A DNA stretch of 64,000 nucleotides. It comes from Rhododendron vialii. Lineage: Eukaryota; Streptophyta; Magnoliopsida; Ericales; Ericaceae. The position numbers and the translations under genes are program-made. Positions within the stretch are counted from its first letter, which is position 1. Every line of letters starts with the position of its first letter. The stretch is taken from assembly GCF_030253575.1 (NCBI RefSeq), contig NC_080563.1, positions 35,015,001 through 35,079,000 of the forward strand, given 5' to 3'. The notes beneath the pieces were generated by a model that worked only from the letters and a program-made list of their open reading frames with translations, had not been told where the DNA came from and did no database searches. Shown one piece after another: positions 11,762 through 23,140 of this stretch.

Positions 11762-12994
11762 CACTACTACAAAATGGTATAAAGATCACGGTCCAAAAAT
11801 TAAAAAGATCTCACTTTTTGTAAAAGCATAATAAAATGTTATGGACTATAGTTTTAATCTCAGTTATACGAAAAAACTGAGATGGAAAGATTTTTTAATC
11901 TCAATAATCTAAAAAGTGATATTGTAAGTTGAAGAATAGATCTCATTCTAAAAAAACTAAGATTATATATGAAAGAATATATCTCGTTTCAAAAAAAACT
12001 GGGATGAAAAGATTTTTTAATCTCAATAATCTAAAAGTGAGATTGTAACTTAAAGAATAGATCTCGTCTTTGAAAAACTGAAATTGTATATGAAAGAATA
12101 TATCTCATTTCGAAAAAACTGAGAAAAAAAGAACCTTTAATCTCAGTCATCTAGAAACTGAGATCGTAATTTAGAGAATACATCACTTTTTTTTTTAGAC
12201 TTGAGATGAAAGCTCTTATATTGTAAAAGTTGAAAGTCGCTTACTCCTTAATCGACTCCGCGCGCAATACCCTTAAATAAATACCACTCTCAACCATTCT
12301 ACAAAAAATATTTCGTCAAAAAATGGGGTACTTTCGACAATGAAAATATATTTCATCGCCAAATGGGTGCCTTTAGTGACAAAATTTATGAAGGTTGTGT
12401 TTCGTCGCCAAATGTATTTCGAGTATAACTCTATGCTCAGAACTCCATTAATTGAGATAATTCAAATTGGGTTTGAATAATAACATAAAGGGCTACAACT
12501 TTCATGTTTATTAAAATTTCTAATTTTAATATTTAAAGGTTCAAAATGATATTCGAAATATATTTTAATGTTAAACCCATATGTTATATATTAAATATTT
12601 CAATTATATATTGAAAAGTGTGTGTGGTGCAGTTGGTTGAAGCTTCTATACAAAATTGAAGAGACTCAGATTCAAAACCCAACAGGGAAAAAATAGGAAA
12701 ACACCATTTTTAATCTCAGTTTTTCAAAAATTGAGATTATTTCTCACTAAACAACCACGGTTTTATAATAAAATTGACGTGTTAAGTTATTAAAGGTCAC
12801 GGTTTTGTCATTTTTTAATCATAGTTTTTATGTTTTTTGTCACGGTTTTAATTAGTTTTAATCACGATTTTTATCATGTGATTAAAAGATAGGGACTTTT
12901 AGTTACACCTTAATAGACCCCGGTTTTAAATGCGAGATTAAAAGTAAAAGATCACACTAGATGACCGAGGTCAATATCTATTTTTGTAGTAGTG
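11762..12994. mobile_element. Non-autonomous CACTA element
   Basis: It begins CACTACTACAAAA and ends with the complement TTTTTGTAGTAGTG, the signature of CACTA (En/Spm) transposons. It is flanked by the 3-bp target duplication ATT (11759-11761 and 12995-12997). Subterminal DNA repeats AAAAACTGAGAT-like and ATCACGGT-like motifs, as expected for transposase-binding repeats. No transposase frame is present. It sits inside the right arm of the Mutator-like element. Confidence 0.9.
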
Positions 12995-13080
12995 ATTAAC
13001 TATGAGGGTAAAATTGAAACCGAGCCTTATTTGTAAGGACAAAATAAGTCTTTAAGCCTATATGATATTGTATTTGTTTG

Positions 13081-13082
<2 letters not shown>

Positions 13083-13129
<47 letters not shown>
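13083..13129. repeat. (CT)n microsatellite
   Basis: About 23 uninterrupted CT units, 25 bases outside the right end of the Mutator-like element. Confidence 0.97.
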
Positions 13130-13133
<4 letters not shown>

Positions 13134-13737
13134 AAGTGAAGTACGCTTGGAAAATCTGTACAAACATATTTCGATCACTAATATATCTTTTCATAGTTAG
13201 AAAGATTACACATGATTGTTGAGCCTATCAGAAGTTAGAACTACTATTTTTATTGCCACCGATGATCTCTAGAACTAAGCACCAATGATTATTGCATATA
13301 GCAACAGATCTTTCGTCAAACATGGAAATTCCGGATAATGAAGGTAGGCTCGTAAAATAATCATTCGAGTTTTAACCCTTTTTATGAGGGATTTAATGAG
13401 ATGATAAAATAGGATTCATTTAGTAACCAGATAACAAGTTTTGCAATTTTCCTAATTTAGGTAGGAAGTTGGGGGATTTTGTCAAAATTAACTTCTAGTG
13501 AGACTCGTGACAGTGCATCTGCTTAAGCTGGAAACATCTTTTCTTCTATGATTAGGCAAAAGTATCAAAGCAAGGCAATTTTACCAACAAGGAGAGCTAT
13601 ATTATAATAGTCAGTTTACTCAATTAGCATTCCTTTTATAGAAATTAACAGATATGCTTATTGCTGAAATCACATTCTTGTTCAAACATATTTGGTTATA
13701 GCTGAAATCACATCTTGAGAATTTAACGTGGATCCAA
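13130..13737. other. 3' flank of CRK-B
   Basis: No open frame or repeat structure was recognised. It lies downstream of the CRK-B stop codon and probably includes its 3' untranslated region and polyadenylation site. Confidence 0.4.
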
Positions 13738-16700
13738 CTATGTAATTGATACTTCATTAATTGAATGATCCGACACAGCCATTCCATGACCATGTGGAAG
13801 CTCAGAATTGGTGCTACCACTATGCAGAAAAAATGCTGGCTCTGATGGTACCGGAAGGCTGAGGGAGGAACTACTAAGCATCAGAACAACTGAAGCCATA
13901 GTCGGTCTTTCCACGATATTTTCCTGGACGCACAGTAACCCAATGTGAATACATCTTATCATTTCCTGCATGGAACCCGAATTAGCCCTCAATACGGGGT
14001 CTATGAGATTTGAAGATGTTCCTTCCCTCCAAGTTTTCCAAGCCTGCAAGATTCAACATGTGACTTAAGTTTCATGGAATCTACCTTCTTTCATGACTTG
14101 TAAATGTCATGCGTTTTTTCTTTTTGTGGTAAACAATCTTTCATGGAATTTTCATACTTACGTAGCTTAAAAGGTCCTCTACGTTCTCCCCATTACGGAA
14201 AGAGTTGTTCTTCTGACCACTCAGAATTTCAAGAACTAAGACACCAAAGCTAAAGACATCTGATTTGACCGAGAATTGCCCATGCATCGCATACTCTGGA
14301 GCCATATATCCACTGCAATGGTTAATGGGGTGGTATCAGTACAAAAATTAATAGGGGAAATTTTATAAATGGTCCCTCTAATTTGCACGAATTCTCATTT
14401 TCGTCCCTCTAATATTAATTGTATCAATTTTAACCCTATAATTTTCATTCCATCTCAATTTCGTCCCTCTCCCTGACGCCGTCAATTAAACAAACAGAAT
14501 TGAAGGGCAAAATTGTCATTTTCTCTCATAGAGGGACTAAATTGAGATTTTATGTAAACCAAAGGGACTATTTTTAAAATTATACATTTTACTTTCGTTT
14601 TTTGTAAATAAAATAAAATAAAACCATAAGTAATGTATTTGATAACTAAATTATTTTTTATTGGGTAATTGAACTATATTGAAAAAATTTACTCCCTCCG
14701 TCCCATAATATTTGTCCGGTCCGCAAAATGAGGACTACAAAATAATGCATTTCTTTCGAGAAAAAATTTAAATTTTTTTCATAAGTTAAAAGAACTTGTC
14801 GAGATCTAGTAAATTGTTGAATTTTTTTTCAACTTTTCTCACAAAAATAGTATTATTTTTACGTCTCCGTTTTGCGGACCGAACAAATATTATGGGACGG
14901 AGGGAGTATATTTCATTACACATTACAAAAATATTAAAAAATGCACAAATCAACCCCTTAGCTAATGTCTTTGGATCATCTTATAATCTCTTTATTTTTT
15001 CACCCGATAAAAAAAATGTTCGAAATCCATGTTTATTTGTTATTTGAGTGATCTTATGAGTAAGTCCCAAAATAAATACACTTGTACCCATATTTTAATT
15101 TATTTGATCTCTTAATATTCAATAGTGTTTCATTGCCTAATTAAACACAATTACAAGATTTTTAAATACTACTGAACAACTTTTTCTTTTTAATCATGTG
15201 ACAAAGAAAATAACGGGAGTGAAAATTCAATTGAAAAAAAAAAATACAATGCCAAGACATTTAACATAGGGGTTGCTTTTCGAATTTTCTCATATTTTTT
15301 GTGATATATACAAGAAAAACTTTAAAAAAATTCAACATATTTTGATTATTCTATATGAAATGAGATGAGAAATATATTACATATGATGTATTTTAATTTA
15401 TTTGCAAAAACAAAAGTAAAAAATAAAATTGTAGAAATAGTCCCTCTAGTTTGCATGAAATCTCAATTTAGTCCCTCTGTGAGGAGAAATGACAATTTTG
15501 TCCTCCAATTCCGTTTGTTTCATTAACGCCGTAAGCGAGAGGGATGAAATTGAGACAGAATGCAAATTATAGGGCTAAAAGTAACATAATTAATACTAGA
15601 GGGATGAAAATGAGAATTCATGCAAACTAGAGGGACCATTTATAAAATTTACCCAAATTAATATGTTCAAACTGCATGAAGTCCTTTCCTTGGAATTTAT
15701 GTGATCAAATACAATGCTTTATCCATAAATGCACCAAAACCATTTGGTAAGAAACAATGAAACATAGTGGCTATAGATATAGGATGGGGCCAGAATTGAA
15801 AACTTACTAGGTTCCCACGATTCTACTTGTACTCCCTTGAGTTTCATCCACCACAAACAATCTTGCCATGCCAAAATCTGAAATTTTTGGATTCATGCTT
15901 TCGTCTAATAGAACGTTACTGGCTTTGAGATCACGATGAATGATCCTTAGTCGTGAATCTTCATGAAGATAGAGAAGTCCCCGGGAAACGCCTCCGATGA
16001 TCTTGTAACGTCTATCCCATCCCAATAGTTTGCGCTTGTTTGGATCTATATGTTTTTCCATACATATGGTTGAATCAAAGCTCAAATAAATTTCTAAAAA
16101 AGTAAAAACATCGAAATCTTTTGCTTACAAGGACTTTATTCTAACTCTAAACTATCATAAGCTGAAATGGTATTTGCATCAAAGATATATATTCAGATCT
16201 ATATTAGTCTTACTGAATAGGAAGTGATCAAGGCTTGATTGGGGCACAAACTCGTAGATAAGAAGCCTTTCTGTTCCTTCCAAGCAGAAACCAAGCAGCC
16301 TAACCAAATTCCTGTGTTGAAGCTTGGCCACTAGCATAACCTCATTCTTAAACTCTGTTTCTCCTTGTAGAGATTCCTTAGCCAGCCTCTTCACTGCAAT
16401 TTCTTGTCCATTCAAAAGCCTACCCTGAAAGTGTAATGGAATATATGTGAACCAAACCAAACCACTTTGACCTAAAAGGAATTTTTTATTTGTTAACACG
16501 AGATTCAATTACCTTGTAAACGGCACCAAATCCACCTTGTCCAAGCTTATTACCATCGGAAAAGTTATCCGTTGCAATGCTAATAGTTTTAAAGTCATAT
16601 TGCAAAGATTCCACGATGCTAATTTGATCCTCAGCTTCAGAAACTGCACAAGTTAACAGTTGAGTCAGCGTAAGTTACAAGTAAAATTACCAAGAAGATT

Positions 16701-18699
16701 TCTGCATTTGGAGACTTTCTTCAAAGATTCTACATAATAAGATTAGCCAACTGATACGGATTGTCACCTTGTCAGTATACTAAAATTTTCACCTGTTTTT
16801 CTTTATCTACCTCTGTTTTCGAGGAGCAAGTGATTTCAACTATAGTAAATGGAGGCCAAACTCCACTTAGGGTCAAGATAAACCATTTTAAGCTTACCTT
16901 CAACCTTTAGTTTTGGATTCTTCTTCTGCTTCCTCTTTCTTAGAAAGATGCAAACGCAGACAATGAATCCTATCACAGAACCTATTGTCGAAACAACAAT
17001 AATAATGACTGTTCGAGTTGTATTATCATCCTTTCCTGCAAAATCCAGAAATTCTTTCTTGTAAAAGCACTTTACATAAGCCAAAAATATATTCAAAATG
17101 TTCCATAAGGCTGTAATATATAGATGTGAAGTTTTCAAGATCCATGAAATGTAAAATGGCCATCACATATCAGGTGTTTCTCTTTCAGGACTGCACGACA
17201 ATCATATTCGTTTGATAATTATTTGTCCTGAAAACTAAAGTTGTTTGGAAGGTGATCCAACAGCGCACTATTCCTCATGTAAAACCTTGTCTCGCATGCC
17301 ATGATACTATGAAGAACCAACAGGCCTAAGTTGTTGCGACATGTATGGAGAGTTTGTGCTCTTACATGGTACCAAAGCTTAGGTTCTAGAAGATCTTGAG
17401 TTCAAGACTCTTCATTTACAATTTGTTCCCCGTTTGAATTATGTTTCTCCCCTTTGCATTTGTCTTCGCTCAATGTATGGATGTTTGCATCTCTATGTGC
17501 AAGACGGAGTTGCACGTGAGGGAGGGTGTTGAATAGCTTGATATATTATCGGGCCTATCTCCTAACAGCTTTAGCTTTTGGGAGAGTTAGTTTTCTACCG
17601 ACCCGCCTCACACATACATACATGTGTGACAGGAATGATAAGAATATGTCAACTCAATGCAGTCTTAGCAGCACTACATTTTTCTTCTGTTCAGCATGGG
17701 CCCATCAAAAGGAATGTAGTGCTGCCAACACAGTATTTTTGCGGTTCATTCTACAATGTGGTTCGTCCAGATTCCTAAAAAAAGAGGCCAAAAATTAGCC
17801 GAAGTATAGCCTTGAGTTACTAATAGTAAATTTGTGCTAGAATTGGCAAGACTCCATGCAGACATGAACATACCTGGCGACGGCGGCGGTGGAGGGGGCG
17901 ACGGCGGCGGTGGAGGCGACGGTGGCGGTGGAGGGGGGGGCGGTGGCGGTGCAGCACCAACTGAAGATTCCACAAAATCAGACAAATCATACTGAAAAAT
18001 ACAGCTTGGTGTCATAACATTCACAAATCTCCTCCTCAAAAAACCGTCCTTGTAAACTCCCACCGCTGCCCTTAGACAACTGGTACAATCAACAGGTGAA
18101 AGGCCAGGGATACACTGCAATAGTCCGTACACAATATTCTCGTACTTATACTGGGTATAATTTTTGTCACCCGTTGCAAACTTAAGGGAAGAATTACCCT
18201 CAGCCGCCCTGATTATCAGCTCATCGACCAAATCATCCAAGGTCTTATCAAATTCATCGATGTAGTCTGTAATGTTTCCCCCAAACACGACTCTGGCCGG
18301 TTGCGACACCATGGATGCAAAAAATGAGTTGTTAGAGGACCGTACAATACAATGAGAATTTGATCCCCAATCAAGCGCATCTTTTTGGTTTGGACAATTC
18401 GTCATTATTGCCTGGATCGAGGAATTGACGCATTCAAAACAACTTTGGTAGGCAAGGTCACCCCTGCAGAGTGCGAGAGCGTAGATAGTCTCGGAGTCTT
18501 GCAGTGGGATAGTGGCGGTGTAAAATCCACCGTACGTGCTGTTAGCGGTGACATTGTAAGGGAGGGAAGAGAGAATTAGGTTGCGGTTTACGCCGTACGC
18601 GCTGTTTGCAGTGAAATTATTGGAACAGATTTGAGCAATCGTCAGGGGAAGGGTTGCGAGTATACAAGAAAGAAGAACAAGCGAATTCAAAGTGCCCAT
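13738..18699 (-). CDS. Cysteine-rich receptor-like kinase CRK-B, complete
   Basis: Seven exons join in phase: 18699-17874, 17035-16898, 16643-16513, 16424-16214, 16045-15808, 14312-14162 and 14043-13738. Exons 4-6 are 211, 238 and 151 nt, as is usual for CRKs. The product is 666 aa. It has a signal peptide (1-23), DUF26 domain 1 (C78, C87, C90), DUF26 domain 2 (C196, C205, C208), a proline hinge broken by single serines (251-275), a membrane span (285-307) and a Ser/Thr kinase. Kinase landmarks are the glycine loop [12 protein letters not shown] (354-365), K377, HRDLK with D474, DFG at 492-494 and APE at 519-521, so it should be catalytically active. Ectodomain outside and kinase inside at the plasma membrane is the family rule. 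A TATA-like TCTATTTAAC lies about 110 bases upstream. The intron between exons 5 and 6 is swollen by two nested transposons. Closest relative in the window: CRK-A. Confidence 0.93.
14354..15654. mobile_element. Mutator-type element in the CRK-B kinase intron
   Basis: Terminal inverted repeats of about 200 bp start GGGGAAATTTTATAAATGGT on the left and GGGTAAATTTTATAAATGGT on the right (reverse strand), with repeated CCCTCTAATTT motifs. A perfect 9-bp target duplication AAATTAATA flanks it (14345-14353 and 15655-15663). No transposase is encoded. It lies between CRK-B exons 5 and 6 and leaves the splice sites intact. Confidence 0.9.
14692..14906. mobile_element. Stowaway MITE nested in the Mutator-type element
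   Basis: It begins CTCCCTCCGTCCCATAAT and ends with the complement ATTATGGGACGGAGGGAG, flanked by TA on both sides. This is the diagnostic Stowaway (Tc1/mariner) pattern. Its length is 215 bp. Confidence 0.95.
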
Positions 18700-19535
18700 C
18701 AGTAATTGAGTTCAAGAATGACGCTTTCTAAAGGCTTTTCTTTTCTTCAGGACTAGTTGTAAAAGTACTGGAGGAATATCTAGTTTCATGTTCTTTTATC
18801 CCAATTTTTTGGGTTAAATAGAGCATTCATGAATTAAAGAGAATACCTACAATGGGTTTATTAACTGAGTCGTTTTTCTTGGTCGTTGTCGTAAATACTA
18901 CGAGAGAAATTTCAAAGTCAGCTATGGGCCAGAGGAAGGAATACCAAAAGCAGAGGGAGGGTCGATTTCAGACACTAAATTGTACTCCTATAATGGAAAC
19001 AACTACAGAAACCCACCCCAAAAGCCTAACGAAGCTGCTCAACAAGTTGAACCTGTCACAGGTTTTTTCAAAAGCAATTTGGTGATTCATTCTTTCTTTC
19101 ATCCTTCTGTGACCTATTCCCTAGTTGAACTTGAACCTATCAAAGGTTTTCAACGATTTCTAACTCCAAAAGTTAATTATCAGGGTTTTCGGTCATTTCC
19201 CTTATTGCTTCTTTTAACGCGTCGTATGTGCAAATTTAGTTACGACTCAGCTGCCATTACAGGGGAATCATCAAGAACTTAAAAGTCTATTCATCAAAAC
19301 CAAACAAAGTTTGACAGAGATAGGAGGGGTCCAGGCAATAAAGAGAAACCATCAAGGTGTGGGAAATTTCCTGCCTTGCTCATGTGGTCAGACCAAATAC
19401 AATTCATCCTGACCAATTAAGTCACCCTCAGCATTACATGCACCTAGAGAAAATTTCCAAGTAGCCATTTTAATTTGACAAACAAGAGGAGAATTGTACA
19501 CAATACTCAACGATAGGAACAATCAATAATTGTTG
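18700..19535 (-). promoter_or_regulatory. CRK-B upstream region
   Basis: Homologous to 2171-3330. The TATA-like TCTATTTAAC is kept (about 18811-18820). The two positions that carry GTCAA in CRK-A read GTCAC (about 19055) and ATCAA (about 19139) here, so both TTGAC W-box cores are absent. Confidence 0.5.
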
Positions 19536-19924
19536 TATAATTGATAAGTGCCGAAATATTAATATTTTGGCCCTCCAAACTATACTTGTTAGTCATCTAT
19601 ATTTGTTACTTGATATTTATTTTGTTTGTAAGTTGTTGGAGCTCGTTGTCCAAGATATTAGATAAAACAAAAAGTTTAATTAAGTTTGGGCTCAAAGTGC
19701 AAAAGTGTTGAAAAAAAGGATCGGTCCAACTAACGTGTGCCCAATAGACACACTTCAAAAATGTGTGAGAACAATATTTAAATATTAATTTCCTCCCCTT
19801 GGTTGTCCTTTCTATGCAACTTTCTTCAAAAACTAGTCTATGTTTCTGACTTTAATTGCAAAAGACAATTTTACCCTAGAACCATTTGTTTTTGCTTTGC
19901 TTTCTCTAACCAGTCATGTTTCTT

Positions 19925-20277
19925 GCACATACACTTTTACACATATTTTGAACATATAATTTTAAGGGGCCCATCTCGGGTCTCACTAATATGATTCGAA
20001 CCGCTCATTATTTTTAAAATAATTTTTTAAGAGTTCCTGTAAAAAATTAACTCGATAGGATATTGGTAAGGACTTTTTCAAAAATCATAGGGTGAAACAG
20101 TCTAATTCGCATTGCGATTTCTGAAAAAGCCCTTACCGATATCCTATCTAGATGATTTTTTACAGAAACTCTTAAAATATTATTTTAAAAATAATGAGCG
20201 GTTCGGATCATATTGGTGGGACCCGATGTGGGCCCCATAAAAGTTATGTGCAAGATATGTGTACAAATGTATGTGTC
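19925..20277. mobile_element. Foldback MITE
   Basis: The two halves are near-complementary for about 150 bases, including GAACCGCTCATTATTTTTAA and GATAGGATATTGGTAAGG-like blocks. It lies in DNA present only in duplication copy B. Exact ends and target duplication were not resolved. Confidence 0.75.
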
Positions 20278-20754
20278 CTTAGCATTTTTGTTCTCTAACT
20301 AAAAAAGGACGCCAGGTTTTTTTTTTTTTTTTTTGGGGGCAGAAGAGCACCACATTTTCTCAGTGCACATTAAGATAGGCTCATTGATGTATTCTATTTT
20401 TTTAACTCAAGTGTCCGAGCTAGTTCATGTGTATTTCGACTAATTTTTGGAAACCAATCTCATCGTTCGTTTGTGGGAGTTTCAATTAATGTCAGAGTAA
20501 AATTCTGTATGGACTAATTCCACAGGAGTTAATAACACCTGTGAGATTTCGAACTTAAAACCCAAATAAAAATATTTTATTTTACACATACAAAAGAAAT
20601 ACTAAACAACGTCCATTTAGCTTGAACCCAAAAGATAAAGCCAAAAAGAATATAAAATATTTCTTGCTCAGTCAAGACTTCCATGCAAAAAGAAACACTA
20701 AAAAAAACAAAGAGATGAACATGTACATACATTGCGATGTCCATCTTATGGTGG

Positions 20755-21085
20755 ATTTGGATTGAAAAGTTAAAAATTTATATTTTTGTCTTTTTTTGAA
20801 TTTTTTTTGCATTTGTTTGTTTTATGTCAAACTTTTGTTACGTATTGATTCGTCTCGTTGAGAGGAATCAAAAAAGTATAAAATTTTGTTCGAAACTCAT
20901 AATTTTTGTATATTTTTTACTTATTTTTGTCTTAATTCAAAAAATTATGGGTTTCGATCAAAATTTTATACTTTTCCGATTCCTCTCGCCGAAACGAATC
21001 AATAAGTCACAAAATTTTGACACAAAAATAACAGATGCAATTTTTTTTTGGATAAAAAAAATAACTATTTAACTTTAAAAGCCAA
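20755..21085. mobile_element. Foldback MITE, 'AACAGATG/TAATAAGTC' family, member 1
   Basis: The arms are complementary around a centre near 20930: ATTGATTCGTCTCGTTGAGA pairs with the right-arm CCTCTCGCCGAAACGAATCA, and both carry AAAATTTTATAC-type blocks. Related elements occur at about 31365, 35315, 46396 and 54540. Confidence 0.65.
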
Positions 21086-22470
21086 ATTCACCCTTATTTA
21101 GTACCAAATACAGTACATTTATACACTTGCGTATCCTAGAAGAGAACGGCTGTACGTATCCTAAAAGCAAAATGACAGGTTGGAGAGAAAATTGCCCGCC
21201 ACATGTAAAATTGGTGCCTTAAATATTGGATTTGTTATTAGTTGAAAAGTGAGGGTTAAAATTGTCAAGTTAAGTAAGTATCTTTTTCCTTGAACGAGTC
21301 AGAAAACTTTTTCAAAAAAGTAATATATTGGGCCCACTAATCGTCCTCAGGCCGCGGAGATTAACATTTGCCACTGACTTCGCGCGGCAGCTTTTGAAGA
21401 CCAGGGAATTGGACCCGTCGGCTATGGTAGGAAAGGATTGAAGGGAATTTGCTGTTCACTTGTTCTATAGTAGTACTATGGAGACTAAACGGACATCATC
21501 TTATCTAATATTCTCCTTCCGATGGCCGGCTAAGCTAACCCCTCTTCTAGGGTGTAGATAAAGCTCGTAGCTCGAATTTTAAGTAATACTTTATGTTTTG
21601 ATTTAAATTTTATTATTCGAATCATAATTATATGAACTTAAATGATTTATTTACAATATTAATTCTTTCTATCAAATTTTGTGTATGAATTCTTAGATTT
21701 TATGCACGTTCATATAATTGTTTTATGATAACCGGCTGGATGGATTATACTACGTAAGATGCGTCGTGACGATCCTTGCTTGATTAGAGATAGTTTGTAC
21801 TAGTAAGACGATTCGTGCTATGCGAAAGTAATCCATGCCGATTGGTAATTCATAAATTATCTTTAAGAAATATCGTTAGGGCTTGCAATCCTAAGGTATC
21901 GAGCTGGTTGATTCGAGTAGTTGACCTCTAATCGAAACATATTTAGGTTATGAAGGGAAAGAGTGGATTCGAAACACTAGACCTTTTTCCCATTAACTTT
22001 GCTCTACTTTTCTGTTGCCTTTAATTACAGTTCAATAGAACGTTCAATAGTTCTAAGAAACAACCAATCAATCAATCAATCTTTCTCTTGGATTAATATA
22101 AAAATTAATTGAAATAACTGTAACTCAAGCTTATAATCCCTGTGGAGCGATACTCAGAATACTCATTACTGTTCATTTGAGTAACAGTAATTGTTTCGTT
22201 TTATTAATTATTTTTATACGGAAAAGACATTGTCAATAATCAACCATCGACTTTTCTGTGGCGGTTTAATGAGACTAGGTGATAACCTACATGCTACATC
22301 CGACGAACATGCTCGTTGGTTTGGAATCGTACGATTTTGTTCGGGTACATATGCATGTAATTTATATGAAGAGGTATAGGAAAACAGAATTTAAGTTTAT
22401 ACTACATAGAAGTTGAGAGCGTATTGGTAGATGCTCAAACGTTTGTAGGTTCAAGTTTATATCACATAGA
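21086..22470. other. Mixed duplicated and retroelement-like spacer
   Basis: 21575-21930 is the counterpart of 3335-3700. About 21960-22200 contains CCCTGTGGAGCGATACTCAG, a phrase like the 3' ends of plant Gypsy LTRs, but no paired LTR was found. No gene is recognised. Confidence 0.4.
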
Positions 22471-23140
22471 AGTTGGGAGCATAATGGTAGATGCTCTATA
22501 CGTACATCCGAATTATTTGAGTTCTGTTGAAATTTGCAATGACACTGTTAGAGATCACTATTGTTCAGCTTTTGGAGTTCCAAAAGTTGCTGAATTGAAT
22601 AGCTTACGCAACATGGTACTCCGCAGATCAACATAGAAGTTGGGAGCATATTGCCAGATGCTCTATACGTACATCCGAATTATTTGCGTTCTGTTGAAGC
22701 TTGCAAAGACATTGTCAGAGATCACTATTGTTCAGCTTTCGGAGTTCCAAAAGTTGATGAATTGAGTAGCTTATGAAACATGGTACCCCGCAGATCAACA
22801 TAGAAGTTGGGAGCATATTGCCAGATGCTCTATACGTACATTCGAATTATTTGTGTTATGTTGAAGTTTGCAAAGACATTCTCAGAGATGACTATTGTTC
22901 AGCTTTCAGAGTTCCAAAAGTTGCTGAATTGAGTAGCTTACGGAACATGGTACTCCGCAGATCAACATAGAAGTTGGGTGTATATTGGCAGATGCTCTAT
23001 ATATACGTACATCTAAATTATTTACACTCTGTTGAAGTTTGCAAAGACATTGTCAGAGATGACTATTGTTCAGCTTTCGGAGTTCCCAAAATTGCTGGAT
23101 TGAGTAGCTTACGAAACATGGTACTCCGCCGATCAACAGA
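22471..23140 (+). repeat. Four-copy tandem array, period 167 bp
   Basis: AGTTGGG recurs at 22471, 22638, 22805 and 22972, with a partial fifth copy near 22409. Units share GATGCTCTATACGTACAT and GACATTGTCAGAGAT-like phrases. Because 167 is not a multiple of three, each unit shifts frame, so the similar short open frames (ending LRNMVLRRST) are by-products. I do not recognise the protein-like sequence. Confidence 0.85.

Larger units (their letters stand above)
9549..13058. mobile_element. Mutator-like element with long terminal inverted repeats
   Basis: The left arm starts GGCTTATTTGGTCCTTAC and the right arm, reverse-complemented, starts GGCTTAAAGACTTATTTTGT and then CCTTACAAATAAGGCTCGG. The arms match for about 190 bases, through GTTGGGTGATTATGGGACAT to the CCTCCACCTGT block. 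The nine bases before (TATATTGTA, 9540-9548) and after (TATATGATA, 13059-13067) agree at 7 of 9 positions, fitting the 9-bp target duplication of Mutator elements. The right arm is split by a CACTA element. The interior holds decayed coding fragments, not a full transposase, so this is a non-autonomous derivative. Confidence 0.75.

Noticed and set aside
22471..23140. CRISPR-like array
   Set aside because: Units are directly adjacent 167-bp repeats without spacers, in a plant genome. It is a simple tandem repeat.
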